This document shows, piece after piece, positions 6,676 to 13,430 of a DNA stretch of 14,615 nucleotides. Where the stretch lies: contig CAYQLC010000027.1 of NCBI GenBank assembly GCA_964418325.1, positions 1 through 14,615 on the forward strand, read 5' to 3'. A program made the position numbers and the translations under genes. How positions within the stretch are numbered: position 1 is the first letter of the stretch; every line of letters begins with the position of its first letter. The notes below the pieces were generated by a model, which had not been told where the DNA came from, did not search any database, and saw only the letters and a program-made list of their open reading frames with translations. The stretch is from IMCC26077 sp964418325. GTDB lineage: Bacteria; Actinomycetota; Actinomycetes; Nanopelagicales; Nanopelagicaceae.

Positions 6676-7773
6676 TTACTCAGAACCTCGGTGATGGCCA
6701 ACTTCGCTAAAGGAGCGCAAGATGCGTAGCCCATCGCGATGCCAAACAGAGAGCGTTGTAATGCTGCATGGGTCGATGTCGACATGGAAGGCTGCATGGC
6801 TTGGCGCCGAGAGCGTGAGCCGAACAATCTGACGAATCACCACGTTATGGGTGACGACACAAATCTTCTGTTCAGGGTATTGGGCAACCACAGCATCGAT
6901 TGCTGGATCGATTCGCTCTCCCACTTGGTCATACGACTCACCACCAGGTGGCGCAAAAGCAGTAGAGGAGAGCCATTCTTGGGCATCCTTAGGAAATTGT
7001 TTTTTGACATCTTCGAAGGTCAAGCCATCCCATTTGCCAAATGCAATCTCTATCCACGAGTCATCTTCGATGATCGAAAGTCCAGTTGTATTACTTATCG
7101 CCGCCGCAGTTTGCATAGTGCGAGTCAGTGGCGAAGAGATCAATACATCTGGCTTTATCTTTGCCATTTCACGCGCAACGTTTTGCGCCTGCTGTAATCC
7201 GAGCGCATTGAGCGCGGGGTCATTGCCATCGCCGCCAGAGAATCGACGGTTAGGTGTGAAATCGGTCGTGCCATGGCGCACGAAATAGATAGTGGTCGGT
7301 TTCTCGGTGCCAGTTAGTCGCTCAGTAAGAAAATTAATCTGCTTTTTCGGCGCAATCTCTTCAACCACAACACCATCGAGCGCCTTATTTGCTAGAGCAT
7401 CAGCATGAGAATTTTGGTCTCGAGGAATCCATTGATAAGTGATGAGCGCTCGGTCGTGGATGTTTCGCGCCTTCAGTGCAAGTTCGCGCATATCCGGATG
7501 TTTGATCTGCCAGCGCCCTGACATCTGTTCAATAACAAGCTTGCTATCCATTCGCACGGTTATCTCGGCACTTGGATCGATTTCGTGCGCCGCGGTTAAG
7601 CCGGCAATGAGGCCGCTGTACTCAGCCACATTGTTCGATGCAACACCGATGGTCTCGGCAACCTCACGGAGTAACTCCCCTGTTTTACCATCACGAACTA
7701 AAGCACCAAATCCTGCTGGCCCTGGATTTCCTCTCGAACCACCATCAGCTTCAACGATCAAAAAACGAGCCAT
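6676..7773 (-). CDS. Bifunctional RNase HI / histidine phosphatase fusion
   Basis: A 365-residue fusion like Rv2228c of M. tuberculosis. The N-terminal RNase HI domain (about 1-135) cuts RNA in RNA-DNA hybrids; its carboxylates are D10 (EADGGSRGNPG), E51 (NNVAEY), D76 (RMDSKLV) and D125 (HADALAN). The C-terminal domain (about 160-365) is a histidine phosphatase of the CobC/phosphoglycerate mutase type, with the RHG motif at 166-168 (phospho-His167), SPLTRTMQTA (214-223), an acidic WIEIAFGKWDG segment and the second catalytic His309 in VTHN. In relatives it has acid phosphatase or alpha-ribazole phosphatase activity. I use ATG at 7771-7773, which overlaps the upstream stop by one base (TAATG) and matches the start of the RNase H fold; the longer open frame adds 17 unrelated residues. 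All catalytic residues seem present. Confidence 0.93.
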   Translation of the reverse strand: MARFLIVEADGGSRGNPGPAGFGALVRDGKTGELLREVAETIGVASNNVAEYSGLIAGLTAAHEIDPSAEITVRMDSKLVIEQMSGRWQIKHPDMRELALKARNIHDRALITYQWIPRDQNSHADALANKALDGVVVEEIAPKKQINFLTERLTGTEKPTTIYFVRHGTTDFTPNRRFSGGDGNDPALNALGLQQAQNVAREMAKIKPDVLISSPLTRTMQTAAAISNTTGLSIIEDDSWIEIAFGKWDGLTFEDVKKQFPKDAQEWLSSTAFAPPGGESYDQVGERIDPAIDAVVAQYPEQKICVVTHNVVIRQIVRLTLSAPSHAAFHVDIDPCSITTLSVWHRDGLRILRSFSEVGHHRGSE

Positions 7774-8513
7774 TAAAGCCCCGAATCCGCAGTCCGCACC
7801 AAGATGCGCCGACATTCTTCGCATCTGATGACTTCATCTGCAGCGGTACTTCCATATCGCGCTACATCAGCAGCCGTGAGATCAAGTTGGCAACCCGTGC
7901 AACGTCTTCGGATTATCTCAGCGGCGCCAACTCCATCGCGGTCGCTTCGAATCTTTTCATATAACTTGATTAATTCACCATCAATGGTTGAAGAGAGATC
8001 CTTTCGGTCACTACTTAACTTAGCTAACTCTTTTACAATTTCGTCTACTTTGGAATTCGCAACGGACTCTATGGAAGTTTTCTCACTCTCTAAGCTACTA
8101 ATTCTCTCGGCGAGCGCTGAAATTTGCTGCTCCGCTTCTTCGAAACGAACCATTACCTCGAGTTCAACCTCTTCAAGCTCCGCGATTCGTCGATCGAGGG
8201 TTACTACTTCATGTTGCAAATTCTCGAGATCTTTTGCGCTACCTGTCCCAGAAGCTAATCGCGCCTCATCTTTCTTCTTGCGCGCGCGTACCTGCTCGAC
8301 ATCTTCCTCTGCCTTCGCCAATTCGCGTTTGATGTCACTATGTTCGACTGCAAGTTCATTTCGCTCTTGGGTAATTTCAGCTATCTCGTGATTAAGTCGA
8401 GTGATCTCGGCCAACTCTGGAAGGGTCTTTCGGCGGTGTTCTGCTTGCAAGATTTGGGTGTCGATCTTTTGAAGCTCCAAAAGCCGCTCCTGATCCAGAG
8501 GGGTCGCCTTCAT
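7773..8513 (-). CDS. Coiled-coil protein with C-terminal C4 zinc ribbon (CT398/Rv2229c-like)
   Basis: A 246-residue cytosolic protein. Residues about 10-180 are rich in Glu, Lys, Leu and Ala in heptad-like order, broken near 88-95 (SGTGSAK), which fits a long antiparallel coiled-coil hairpin. The end carries a zinc ribbon with CTGC (205-208) and CEEC (231-234). This matches the CT398-like / zf-RING_7 family, which in Actinobacteria sits between the Nif3-like and RNase H genes, as here. Its biochemical role is unsettled; a nucleic-acid or protein-binding scaffold has been suggested for relatives. I prefer ATG at 8511-8513, which overlaps the Nif3-like stop as ATGA (8510-8513); a GTG at 8523-8525 would add four residues. 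Its own stop overlaps the next gene by one base. Confidence 0.92.
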   Translation of the reverse strand: MKATPLDQERLLELQKIDTQILQAEHRRKTLPELAEITRLNHEIAEITQERNELAVEHSDIKRELAKAEEDVEQVRARKKKDEARLASGTGSAKDLENLQHEVVTLDRRIAELEEVELEVMVRFEEAEQQISALAERISSLESEKTSIESVANSKVDEIVKELAKLSSDRKDLSSTIDGELIKLYEKIRSDRDGVGAAEIIRRRCTGCQLDLTAADVARYGSTAADEVIRCEECRRILVRTADSGL

Positions 8514-9328
8514 CGCACCCGCCACGGGTCAGTAGAAATCTCCGATATTTTCATCTCGGGGCGAGCGTACCCGCCCTCTTCCAGGTCCTTCGCCAACAAG
8601 CGGGCGGCCTGAGCCAGCCAGGGCCATTCCGTTGCAAAATGGCCGCCATCGATAAGCACCGGCGCACCCGCAGCTAAGGCTTCGGCGACCCTGTGATGCT
8701 TAAGGTCTGCGGTGAGATAAGCATCTACGCCGAGTTCTTGCACGATCTCAAAGCGATCATCACCAGAACCGCCACAGAGTGCGACTCGCTTTATCAACTG
8801 ACTTGGATCACCGGTCGCACGAACGCCGTTAGCGCCGACGGGGATGCTCCGCGCGATTTGCTCAACAAATTTACTCAACGGCACTGGTCGAACCACATCC
8901 CCCACTCGCCCTAATCCCTCGGGCATGGGCATGACATTCACTAAACCAATGGCATCTGCGAGCGCATCGCTAACACCAGGGAGAGCGATATCAGCGTTGG
9001 TGTGCGCTGTTACCAGAGTTATTCCAGAGGCTTTCAATTCATCAGCGACTCGCTCTTTCCATGGAGCAATTGGTTGTGGTTCAACTCCAGGCTCTGGCTC
9101 TGCGAGTTCAAAAAGAAAGAGTGGATGGTGAGCAATAAAGAAATCTGCGCCCCATTCAATTGCCTCAGAAACAGTTGCTGGTAACACATCAACGGCAAAG
9201 AAAATTTTAGTGACGGGCTGATTTAGGTCGCCGAGCACTACCCCGACCCGATCCCATTCTTGGGCGGATTCTGGGGGGTATCGGCGATGCAAAATCTCGA
9301 CTACTTCGCCTGCCGTCGCTGATTTCAC
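8510..9328 (-). CDS. Nif3-like dinuclear metal centre protein (YbgI family)
   Basis: A 272-residue member of the Nif3/YbgI family, hexameric proteins with a two-metal site, annotated in databases as 'GTP cyclohydrolase I type 2'; the true reaction is uncertain for most members. Metal-ligand motifs are visible: AHHPLF (66-71) with paired His, TAHTNAD (107-113), and near the C-terminus DGGHFATEW (227-235) supplying His230 and Glu234. The conserved opening EWDRVGVVLGD (24-34) is also present. It is the first gene of the block that continues through the zinc-ribbon and RNase H genes. The start is GTG with no convincing ribosome site, but TAGACT stands six bases upstream, consistent with a leaderless message. 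The synteny with Rv2230c supports both the assignment and the actinobacterial origin. Confidence 0.92.
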   Translation of the reverse strand: MKSATAGEVVEILHRRYPPESAQEWDRVGVVLGDLNQPVTKIFFAVDVLPATVSEAIEWGADFFIAHHPLFLFELAEPEPGVEPQPIAPWKERVADELKASGITLVTAHTNADIALPGVSDALADAIGLVNVMPMPEGLGRVGDVVRPVPLSKFVEQIARSIPVGANGVRATGDPSQLIKRVALCGGSGDDRFEIVQELGVDAYLTADLKHHRVAEALAAGAPVLIDGGHFATEWPWLAQAARLLAKDLEEGGYARPEMKISEISTDPWRVR

Positions 9329-9334
9329 ACACCT

Positions 9335-9340
9335 AGTCTA
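9335..9340 (-). promoter_or_regulatory. Candidate leaderless -10 of the nif3-like operon
   Basis: Minus-strand TAGACT followed by six bases and the GTG start at 9328. No clear -35 is seen. It would drive the whole nif3-like/zinc-ribbon/RNase H block. Confidence 0.55.
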
Positions 9341-9367
9341 CTGAGTTTGTGATAGCAGAGTTAGAAA

Positions 9368-9401
9368 TCTCAGTGCGCCGAAAGGGTAAGGCGCACTGAG
9401 A
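9368..9401 (-). terminator. Hairpin terminator downstream of the secreted protein gene
   Basis: A perfect 12 bp stem (9368-9379 with 9390-9401) and a 10-base loop begin 20 bases after the stop of the secreted-protein gene. On the minus strand the tail after the stem is only moderately T-rich (ATTTCTAACTCT); on the plus strand it is richer in T (AGTATTTTGTTTATT). It is best read as the terminator of the minus-strand gene, possibly working in both directions, and it separates that gene from the nif3-like promoter. Confidence 0.75.
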
Positions 9402-9421
9402 GTATTTTGTTTATTCACTAA

Positions 9422-9940
9422 CTATGGTCGAATCGTGGTTGTAACGAGCTTTCCGCCAACATAAACCTGGGCTCTCGTGCCGGAGGGCATTTGTACCGAA
9501 GTTTTGTAAGTACCATTCCCATACATATTCAACTTAACTGAACCCAACGAGGTGTTGACCCAAGTAGTGCCGCTAAGGGATCCCATCCGGACCGAAGCGC
9601 TTTTGTTCTTATACATAGAAGGCAGGTTGATATGAACAAATGTGATATCGCCTGCTTGAGTGGTGATTGCTGCTGCAGGGAATGGTCCAAAAATGGTCGC
9701 ATTCCACGCCGGTAAATCCATCAATGCTTGATGGGCCTTCTCTCGCGCAGCTTCGACAGCCATCATGACTGACTCCGAGACAGGGTAGGTCCAAACTGCA
9801 GCAGGCTCCCCTGCAGCCCCAGCGGTGCTGGTTGGCAATAACACAGCTCCAGCAATGATTGGTGCCGTCATTGCACCAATCAACCGCTTCTTACGCTTTG
9901 CAATTGCTGAAACAGCAGACATGGACGATGCACTAGCCAT
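9422..9940 (-). CDS. Secreted protein of unknown function
   Basis: A 172-residue protein I cannot place in a family. The N-terminus is a long Sec-type signal: a KRKKR cluster at 15-19, a hydrophobic stretch at about 20-39 and an AGA|A cleavage site near residue 42. The mature part has a short Ala/Glu-rich helix (about 58-75), then a Thr/Ser/Gly/Val-rich half (90-172) that looks like beta strands, with no Cys and no obvious catalytic motif. No lipobox or sortase signal is present. The start is well supported by GGAGG at 9947-9951, six bases before ATG. It is a single-gene unit with its own terminator and a 5' inverted repeat, which suggests it is well expressed. A small cell-surface or exported structural protein is possible; no function can be assigned. 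Confidence 0.8.
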   Translation of the reverse strand: MASASSMSAVSAIAKRKKRLIGAMTAPIIAGAVLLPTSTAGAAGEPAAVWTYPVSESVMMAVEAAREKAHQALMDLPAWNATIFGPFPAAAITTQAGDITFVHINLPSMYKNKSASVRMGSLSGTTWVNTSLGSVKLNMYGNGTYKTSVQMPSGTRAQVYVGGKLVTTTIRP

Positions 9941-9962
9941 TAAAAACCTCCGAAACTTTGAA

Positions 9963-9983
9963 TAGAGCGAACCGCTCGCTCTA
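9963..9983 (-). repeat. Inverted repeat in the leader of the secreted protein gene
   Basis: An 8 bp perfect inverted repeat, TAGAGCGA and TCGCTCTA with a 5-base spacer, 22 bases upstream of the ATG. It could be an operator or a hairpin in the 5' leader that affects translation or mRNA stability. Function inferred only. Confidence 0.5.
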
Positions 9984-10055
9984 ATCAGAAACGGTACGTA
10001 TTTAGGCTTACAAACTCCTCACCGTTGTCTACCTACTAATTCACATAAACCCTTC

Positions 10056-10061
10056 TATACT
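10056..10061 (+). promoter_or_regulatory. Leaderless -10 of the small membrane protein gene
   Basis: TATACT followed by exactly six bases and GTG at 10068; no ribosome site lies before that GTG. A -35 is not evident at the normal distance. It lies in the 127 bp region between two divergent genes (9941-10067), which holds no other gene. Confidence 0.6.
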
Positions 10062-10067
10062 CGATTC

Positions 10068-10445
10068 GTGGGAGTTGTTGGGATCAGAAAAACACTCAAA
10101 GCTGGCTCAGTTGTCTTTGGGCTATCAGCACTTCTGCTCGTATTATTGCCGAAACTTTTCCTTGAATTACTCAATATGGATACCACTAGCCAGTTGCAGT
10201 GGTCGATGCGAATGATTGGTATCACCGTCTTTGCACTTGCCGGCAACATGTGGAATAACTCTAAACAACACGATGACAAGAGAGTTGTTAACGTCGCTCG
10301 GATTATGTGCGTTAGTGCAGCCCTACTTGGTGCGCTTACCCTGCTGATTCCAGTTTCTCTAACGTGGTTTGGCTATTTGTATGCCGCAATCGGTTTTAGC
10401 TTTGCGATTTCTTACGCAGTAAATCTGGCAAAAGTCTCTCGCTGA
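10068..10445 (+). CDS. Small four-helix membrane protein, unknown function
   Basis: A 125-residue protein with four predicted membrane segments at about 12-34, 45-61, 75-94 and 99-119. A short polar loop (NNSKQHDDKR, 63-72) in the middle is likely cytoplasmic. No catalytic motif or charged residue pattern identifies a family; small DUF-type four-helix proteins of this kind are common in Actinobacteria. The start is GTG at 10068, directly after a TATACT-N6 element, so a leaderless message is the simplest reading. It is followed 13 bp later, on the same strand, by the DUF1801-like gene, and katG lies beyond, so the three may be co-transcribed. Confidence 0.7.
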   Translation: MGVVGIRKTLKAGSVVFGLSALLLVLLPKLFLELLNMDTTSQLQWSMRMIGITVFALAGNMWNNSKQHDDKRVVNVARIMCVSAALLGALTLLIPVSLTWFGYLYAAIGFSFAISYAVNLAKVSR

Positions 10446-10458
10446 TCGGAAAGTCGCC

Positions 10459-10881
10459 ATGCCCCAACCCAAAGCTGTGAAAGCTCTCTACGACGCTGCC
10501 CCTCCAGCACATCGGCGGACGATGATCGCGATGCGTTCTCGCATCTTGGCTATAGTTCCCAACGCAGAAGAAGTTGTGAGTTATGGGATGCCAGCATTCA
10601 AGGTAAATGGNNNNNNNNNNNNNNNNNNNNNNNNNNNNNNNNNNNNNNNNNNNNNNNNNNNNNNNNNNNNNNNNNNNNNNNNNNNNNNNNNNNNNNNNNN
10701 NNNNNNNNNNCGACGTGGCTTAGTTGATGGAAAGCTCTACACATTGGGAGATTTAAAGCGGGTTACCGAGTCAGAACTTCTGGAGATACATGGCATGGGA
10801 CCCAAGGCGGCGGATGTCATACGGAGAAAGATGAAACGCGAGCGAATCCGCTTTCGACCTGAGGCATCTCGCAAGATTTGA
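10459..10881 (+). CDS. DUF1801-like N-terminus and helix-hairpin-helix C-terminus, broken by an assembly gap
   Basis: The first 50 residues include IVPNAEEVVSYGMPAFKVN, the characteristic segment of DUF1801 (YdhG-like) domains, a small fold sometimes linked to metal or frataxin-like roles. After the gap, YTLGDLKRVTESELLEIHGMGPKAADVIRRKM is a helix-hairpin-helix like that at the C-terminus of RNA polymerase alpha, often a nucleic-acid-binding element, ending in a basic tail. The start has GGAAAG at 10448-10453 with five-base spacing. A complete DUF1801 domain would need about 65 more residues than the 100 N allow, so the gap is probably longer. Whether this is one fusion protein or the ends of two genes cannot be told from this sequence; the open frame across the N run is not evidence. 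Confidence 0.6.
   Translation: MPQPKAVKALYDAAPPAHRRTMIAMRSRILAIVPNAEEVVSYGMPAFKVNXXXXXXXXXXXXXXXXXXXXXXXXXXXXXXXXXXRRGLVDGKLYTLGDLKRVTESELLEIHGMGPKAADVIRRKMKRERIRFRPEASRKI
10611..10710. other. Assembly gap of 100 N inside the DUF1801/HhH region
   Basis: Exactly 100 undetermined bases, the same length as the other gap in the window, so it is a placeholder rather than a measured distance. Confidence 0.95.
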
Positions 10882-10916
10882 TAAGTTTCACACCTCGCAA
10901 GCGTTGAGGAGAAATT

Positions 10917-13076
10917 ATGAGCGTAGAAGCAGGCAAGTGCCCAGTCCCACACGGTTCGTTGACTACATCGGGAGTACAAGAGAAATGGTGGCCCAATTCG
11001 CTCAACCTTGAAATATTGCACCAGCAGGACACCAAGACCAATCCCTTTGGCGAGAAATTCAACTATCGCGACGAGTTGAAGACTTTGGATGTTGCAGCGC
11101 TCAAAAAGGATCTTCACGACCTCATGACAGATAGTCAGCCATGGTGGCCCGCTGACTGGGGCCATTACGGAGGACTCTTTATTCGAATGGCGTGGCACTC
11201 AGCTGGCTCGTATCGAACTGCAGATGGTCGGGGCGGCGCAGGTTCAGGAACGCTTCGCTTTGCACCTCTTAATTCCTGGCCGGATAACACCAACCTCGAT
11301 AAAGCCCGTCGCTTGCTTTGGCCGATTAAAAAGAAGTACGGCAACAAAATCAGTTGGGCTGACTTGATGATCCTTGCGGGAAATGTTGCATATGAGTCAA
11401 TGGGTCTGAAGACATTTGGTTTTGGCTTTGGTCGAGAAGATGTCTGGGCGCCAGAAATTGATACCTATTGGGGATCTGAAAAAGAGTGGCTGGCACCGAG
11501 TGATAGCCGCTATGGCGATCTCAATGACGCGAGCACGATGGAGAATCCTCTTGCCGCTGTACAAATGGGTTTGATTTATGTAAACCCAGAGGGTGTAAAT
11601 GGCGTCTCTGATCCACTCCGTACCGCAGCGCATGTTCGTGAGACTTTCGCCCGTATGGCTATGAATGATGAGGAGACAGTTGCTCTCACCGCCGGCGGTC
11701 ACACAGTAGGTAAGGCACATGGAAATGGCAAGGCAACAAACCTTGGACCAGAACCTGAAGCTGCAGATATTGCAGAGCAGGGATTGGGTTGGAATAACCA
11801 TGTATCTCGCGGAGTCGGACGCAACACGGTGACGAGTGGAATTGAAGGGGCATGGACCACTCATCCAACTAAATGGGATAACGGATACTTTGATTTACTC
11901 TTCAAATATGAGTGGAAGTTGACTAAGTCACCAGCAGGTGCAACTCAATGGGAACCAGTCAATATCGCAGAGGAAGATAAGCCGGTTGATGTTGAAGATC
12001 CATCAATCCGTTACAACCCCATCATGACTGATGCGGATATGGCGATGATTAAAGACCCGATCTACCGCGAGATTTCAGAGAAGTTCCACAAAGATCCTGC
12101 GTACTTCAGCGAAGTATTCGCGCGAGCATGGTTTAAGTTAACGCACCGCGATATGGGGCCAAAGGTTCGTTACTTTGGACCAGAAGTTCCACAAGAAGAT
12201 TTGATTTGGCAAGATCCGGTACCGCAAGGTAATGCCAAATACGAAGTTGCTGCACTGAAAGCAAAAATTGCAGCCTCTGGATTAACAATCAGCGAGATGG
12301 TCTCTACCGCTTGGGATAGCGCGCGCACTTTCCGTGCCTCCGATAAACGCGGTGGTGCAAACGGGGCGCGAATCAGACTTGAACCTCAACGAAATTGGGT
12401 CGGGAACGAGCCAGAACGCCTAGAGAAAGTACTCAACGTGCTCGAGCCAATCGCAAAAGAGGCTGGGGCAAGCGTTGCTGATGTCATTGTCCTTGCCGGA
12501 AATGTGGGCGTTGAAATGGCAGCGAAAGCAGCAGGGATTGCCGTTGATGTTCCATTCGCCCCAGGTCGCGGTGATGCCACCCAAGATCAGACCGACGTTG
12601 AATCATTCGCACCGCTCGAGCCACTTCACGATGGCTTCCGCAACTGGCAGAAAGATAGCTATGTGGTTGAACCTGAAGAACTCTTACTCGATCGTGCACA
12701 GTTGATGGGACTTACTGCCCCTGAAATGACTGTGCTCATTGGTGGCATGCGCGTGCTCGGAACGAATCACGGAGCAACCGCACATGGAGTCTTCACGGAC
12801 AAAGTTGGTGCGTTAACTAATGACTTCTTTGTCAACCTCACAGATATGACTTTTGTCTGGGAGCCAAGAGGCGAGAACTTCTACAACATTCGCAATCGCC
12901 AGACTGGCGAAGTGAAATTCACCGCAACGCGAGCTGATTTGGTCTTCGGATCAAACTCGATTCTGCGCTCCTACGCCGAGGTATATGCGCAAGACGACAA
13001 CAAGAAAAAGTTTGTTCAGGACTTCGTCGCTGCCTGGAATAAGGTGATGAATTCCGACCGCTTCGACCTAGCGTAG
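10917..13076 (+). CDS. katG: Catalase-peroxidase KatG
   Basis: A 719-residue bifunctional haem enzyme that removes hydrogen peroxide as catalase and acts as a broad peroxidase. The distal haem site is RMAWHSAG with R90, W93 and H94. The Met-Tyr-Trp crosslink needed for catalase activity is complete: W93, Y221 (LIYVNPEG) and M247 (FARMAMND). The proximal ligand is H262 (GGHTVGKAHG), with W313 in GIEGAW; S307 matches Ser315 of M. tuberculosis KatG. HRDMGPKVRYFGP lies near residue 410. The second, haem-free domain (about 430-719) is full length. There is no signal peptide, so it is cytosolic. The start is supported by GAGGAG at 10906-10911. The stop overlaps the convergent YCII gene by 9 bp. No furA gene precedes it, unlike in many actinobacteria. 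In freshwater actinobacteria KatG is a known key defence against peroxide. Confidence 0.98.
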   Translation: MSVEAGKCPVPHGSLTTSGVQEKWWPNSLNLEILHQQDTKTNPFGEKFNYRDELKTLDVAALKKDLHDLMTDSQPWWPADWGHYGGLFIRMAWHSAGSYRTADGRGGAGSGTLRFAPLNSWPDNTNLDKARRLLWPIKKKYGNKISWADLMILAGNVAYESMGLKTFGFGFGREDVWAPEIDTYWGSEKEWLAPSDSRYGDLNDASTMENPLAAVQMGLIYVNPEGVNGVSDPLRTAAHVRETFARMAMNDEETVALTAGGHTVGKAHGNGKATNLGPEPEAADIAEQGLGWNNHVSRGVGRNTVTSGIEGAWTTHPTKWDNGYFDLLFKYEWKLTKSPAGATQWEPVNIAEEDKPVDVEDPSIRYNPIMTDADMAMIKDPIYREISEKFHKDPAYFSEVFARAWFKLTHRDMGPKVRYFGPEVPQEDLIWQDPVPQGNAKYEVAALKAKIAASGLTISEMVSTAWDSARTFRASDKRGGANGARIRLEPQRNWVGNEPERLEKVLNVLEPIAKEAGASVADVIVLAGNVGVEMAAKAAGIAVDVPFAPGRGDATQDQTDVESFAPLEPLHDGFRNWQKDSYVVEPEELLLDRAQLMGLTAPEMTVLIGGMRVLGTNHGATAHGVFTDKVGALTNDFFVNLTDMTFVWEPRGENFYNIRNRQTGEVKFTATRADLVFGSNSILRSYAEVYAQDDNKKKFVQDFVAAWNKVMNSDRFDLA

Positions 13077-13400
13077 GTAAGGCCTAAGTTCGACACGACG
13101 ATTACACGCTCTTGATGCTTCCTTGGCAAGCTCGAGAGCGTGGTCGTCAGATTCACTTTCTATAATCCAAAAACCTGTGTAGTTCTCAATTCCCTGAACT
13201 AAAGATTCACTCACAATATGGCCAACATTTTTCCGGTTATCAACCAGAAAAATTGTGCCCTCGCTGTGAATGCCACCAGCTGTTATCCACGAACCGGTAG
13301 CTTCAAGTTTTTCGTTAAAAGTATCAATAGAGAGTGTCTCTTCAGCCGTTGCCAGGTTATTCGGCTCATCTATGACAAAAATTATGTAGCGAGTACTCAC
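13068..13400 (-). CDS. YCII-domain (YciI/DGPF-like) protein
   Basis: A 110-residue cytosolic protein with a ferredoxin-like alpha-beta fold typical of YCII-related proteins. Opening STRYIIFVIDEP, a middle GSWITAGGIHSEGTIFLVD and the closing TGFWIIESESDDHALELAKEAS...RRVELRPYL match the family layout; the usual DGPF turn is replaced by GIENYTGF. Members include dimeric proteins, some found with ECF sigma factors, of mostly unknown activity. I choose GTG at 13398-13400: TAAACT lies seven bases upstream, and there is no ribosome site for this start or for TTG at 13404-13406. It is divergent from the VOC-family gene across 30 bp, so the two could be co-regulated. Its stop overlaps the end of katG. 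Confidence 0.82.
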   Translation of the reverse strand: MSTRYIIFVIDEPNNLATAEETLSIDTFNEKLEATGSWITAGGIHSEGTIFLVDNRKNVGHIVSESLVQGIENYTGFWIIESESDDHALELAKEASRACNRRVELRPYLR

Positions 13401-13407
13401 GGGCAAA

Positions 13408-13413
13408 AGTTTA
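13408..13413 (-). promoter_or_regulatory. Leaderless -10 of the YCII gene
   Basis: Minus-strand TAAACT, seven bases before the GTG start at 13400. It lies back to back with the -10 of the divergent gene. Confidence 0.5.
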
Positions 13414-13418
13414 TCCCG

Positions 13419-13424
13419 TAGAAT
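13419..13424 (+). promoter_or_regulatory. Leaderless -10 of the VOC/PhnB-like gene
   Basis: TAGAAT, exactly six bases before the ATG at 13431, with no ribosome binding site in between. Confidence 0.55.
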
Positions 13425-13430
13425 CGCCTT

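Noticed and set aside
6739..7288. Plus-strand frames of 145-152 codons
   Set aside because: Both are antisense to the histidine phosphatase domain, which has full catalytic motifs.
7804..8391. A 195-codon plus-strand frame rich in Ser, Arg and Thr
   Set aside because: It is the antisense shadow of the Glu/Lys-rich coiled-coil gene, lacks a ribosome site and has no family features.
10868..10901. Direct repeat CTCGCAAG (10868-10875 and 10894-10901) just before katG
   Set aside because: Only 8 bp, one copy lies in the preceding coding region, and it does not resemble a known Fur or OxyR site; chance is not excluded.
11397..11864. A 155-codon minus-strand frame inside katG
   Set aside because: The composition is that of a shadow frame and katG is intact on the other strand.
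13068..13077. Short palindrome-like sequence at the katG/YCII stops as a terminator
   Set aside because: The self-complementarity is too short and there is no T-run.
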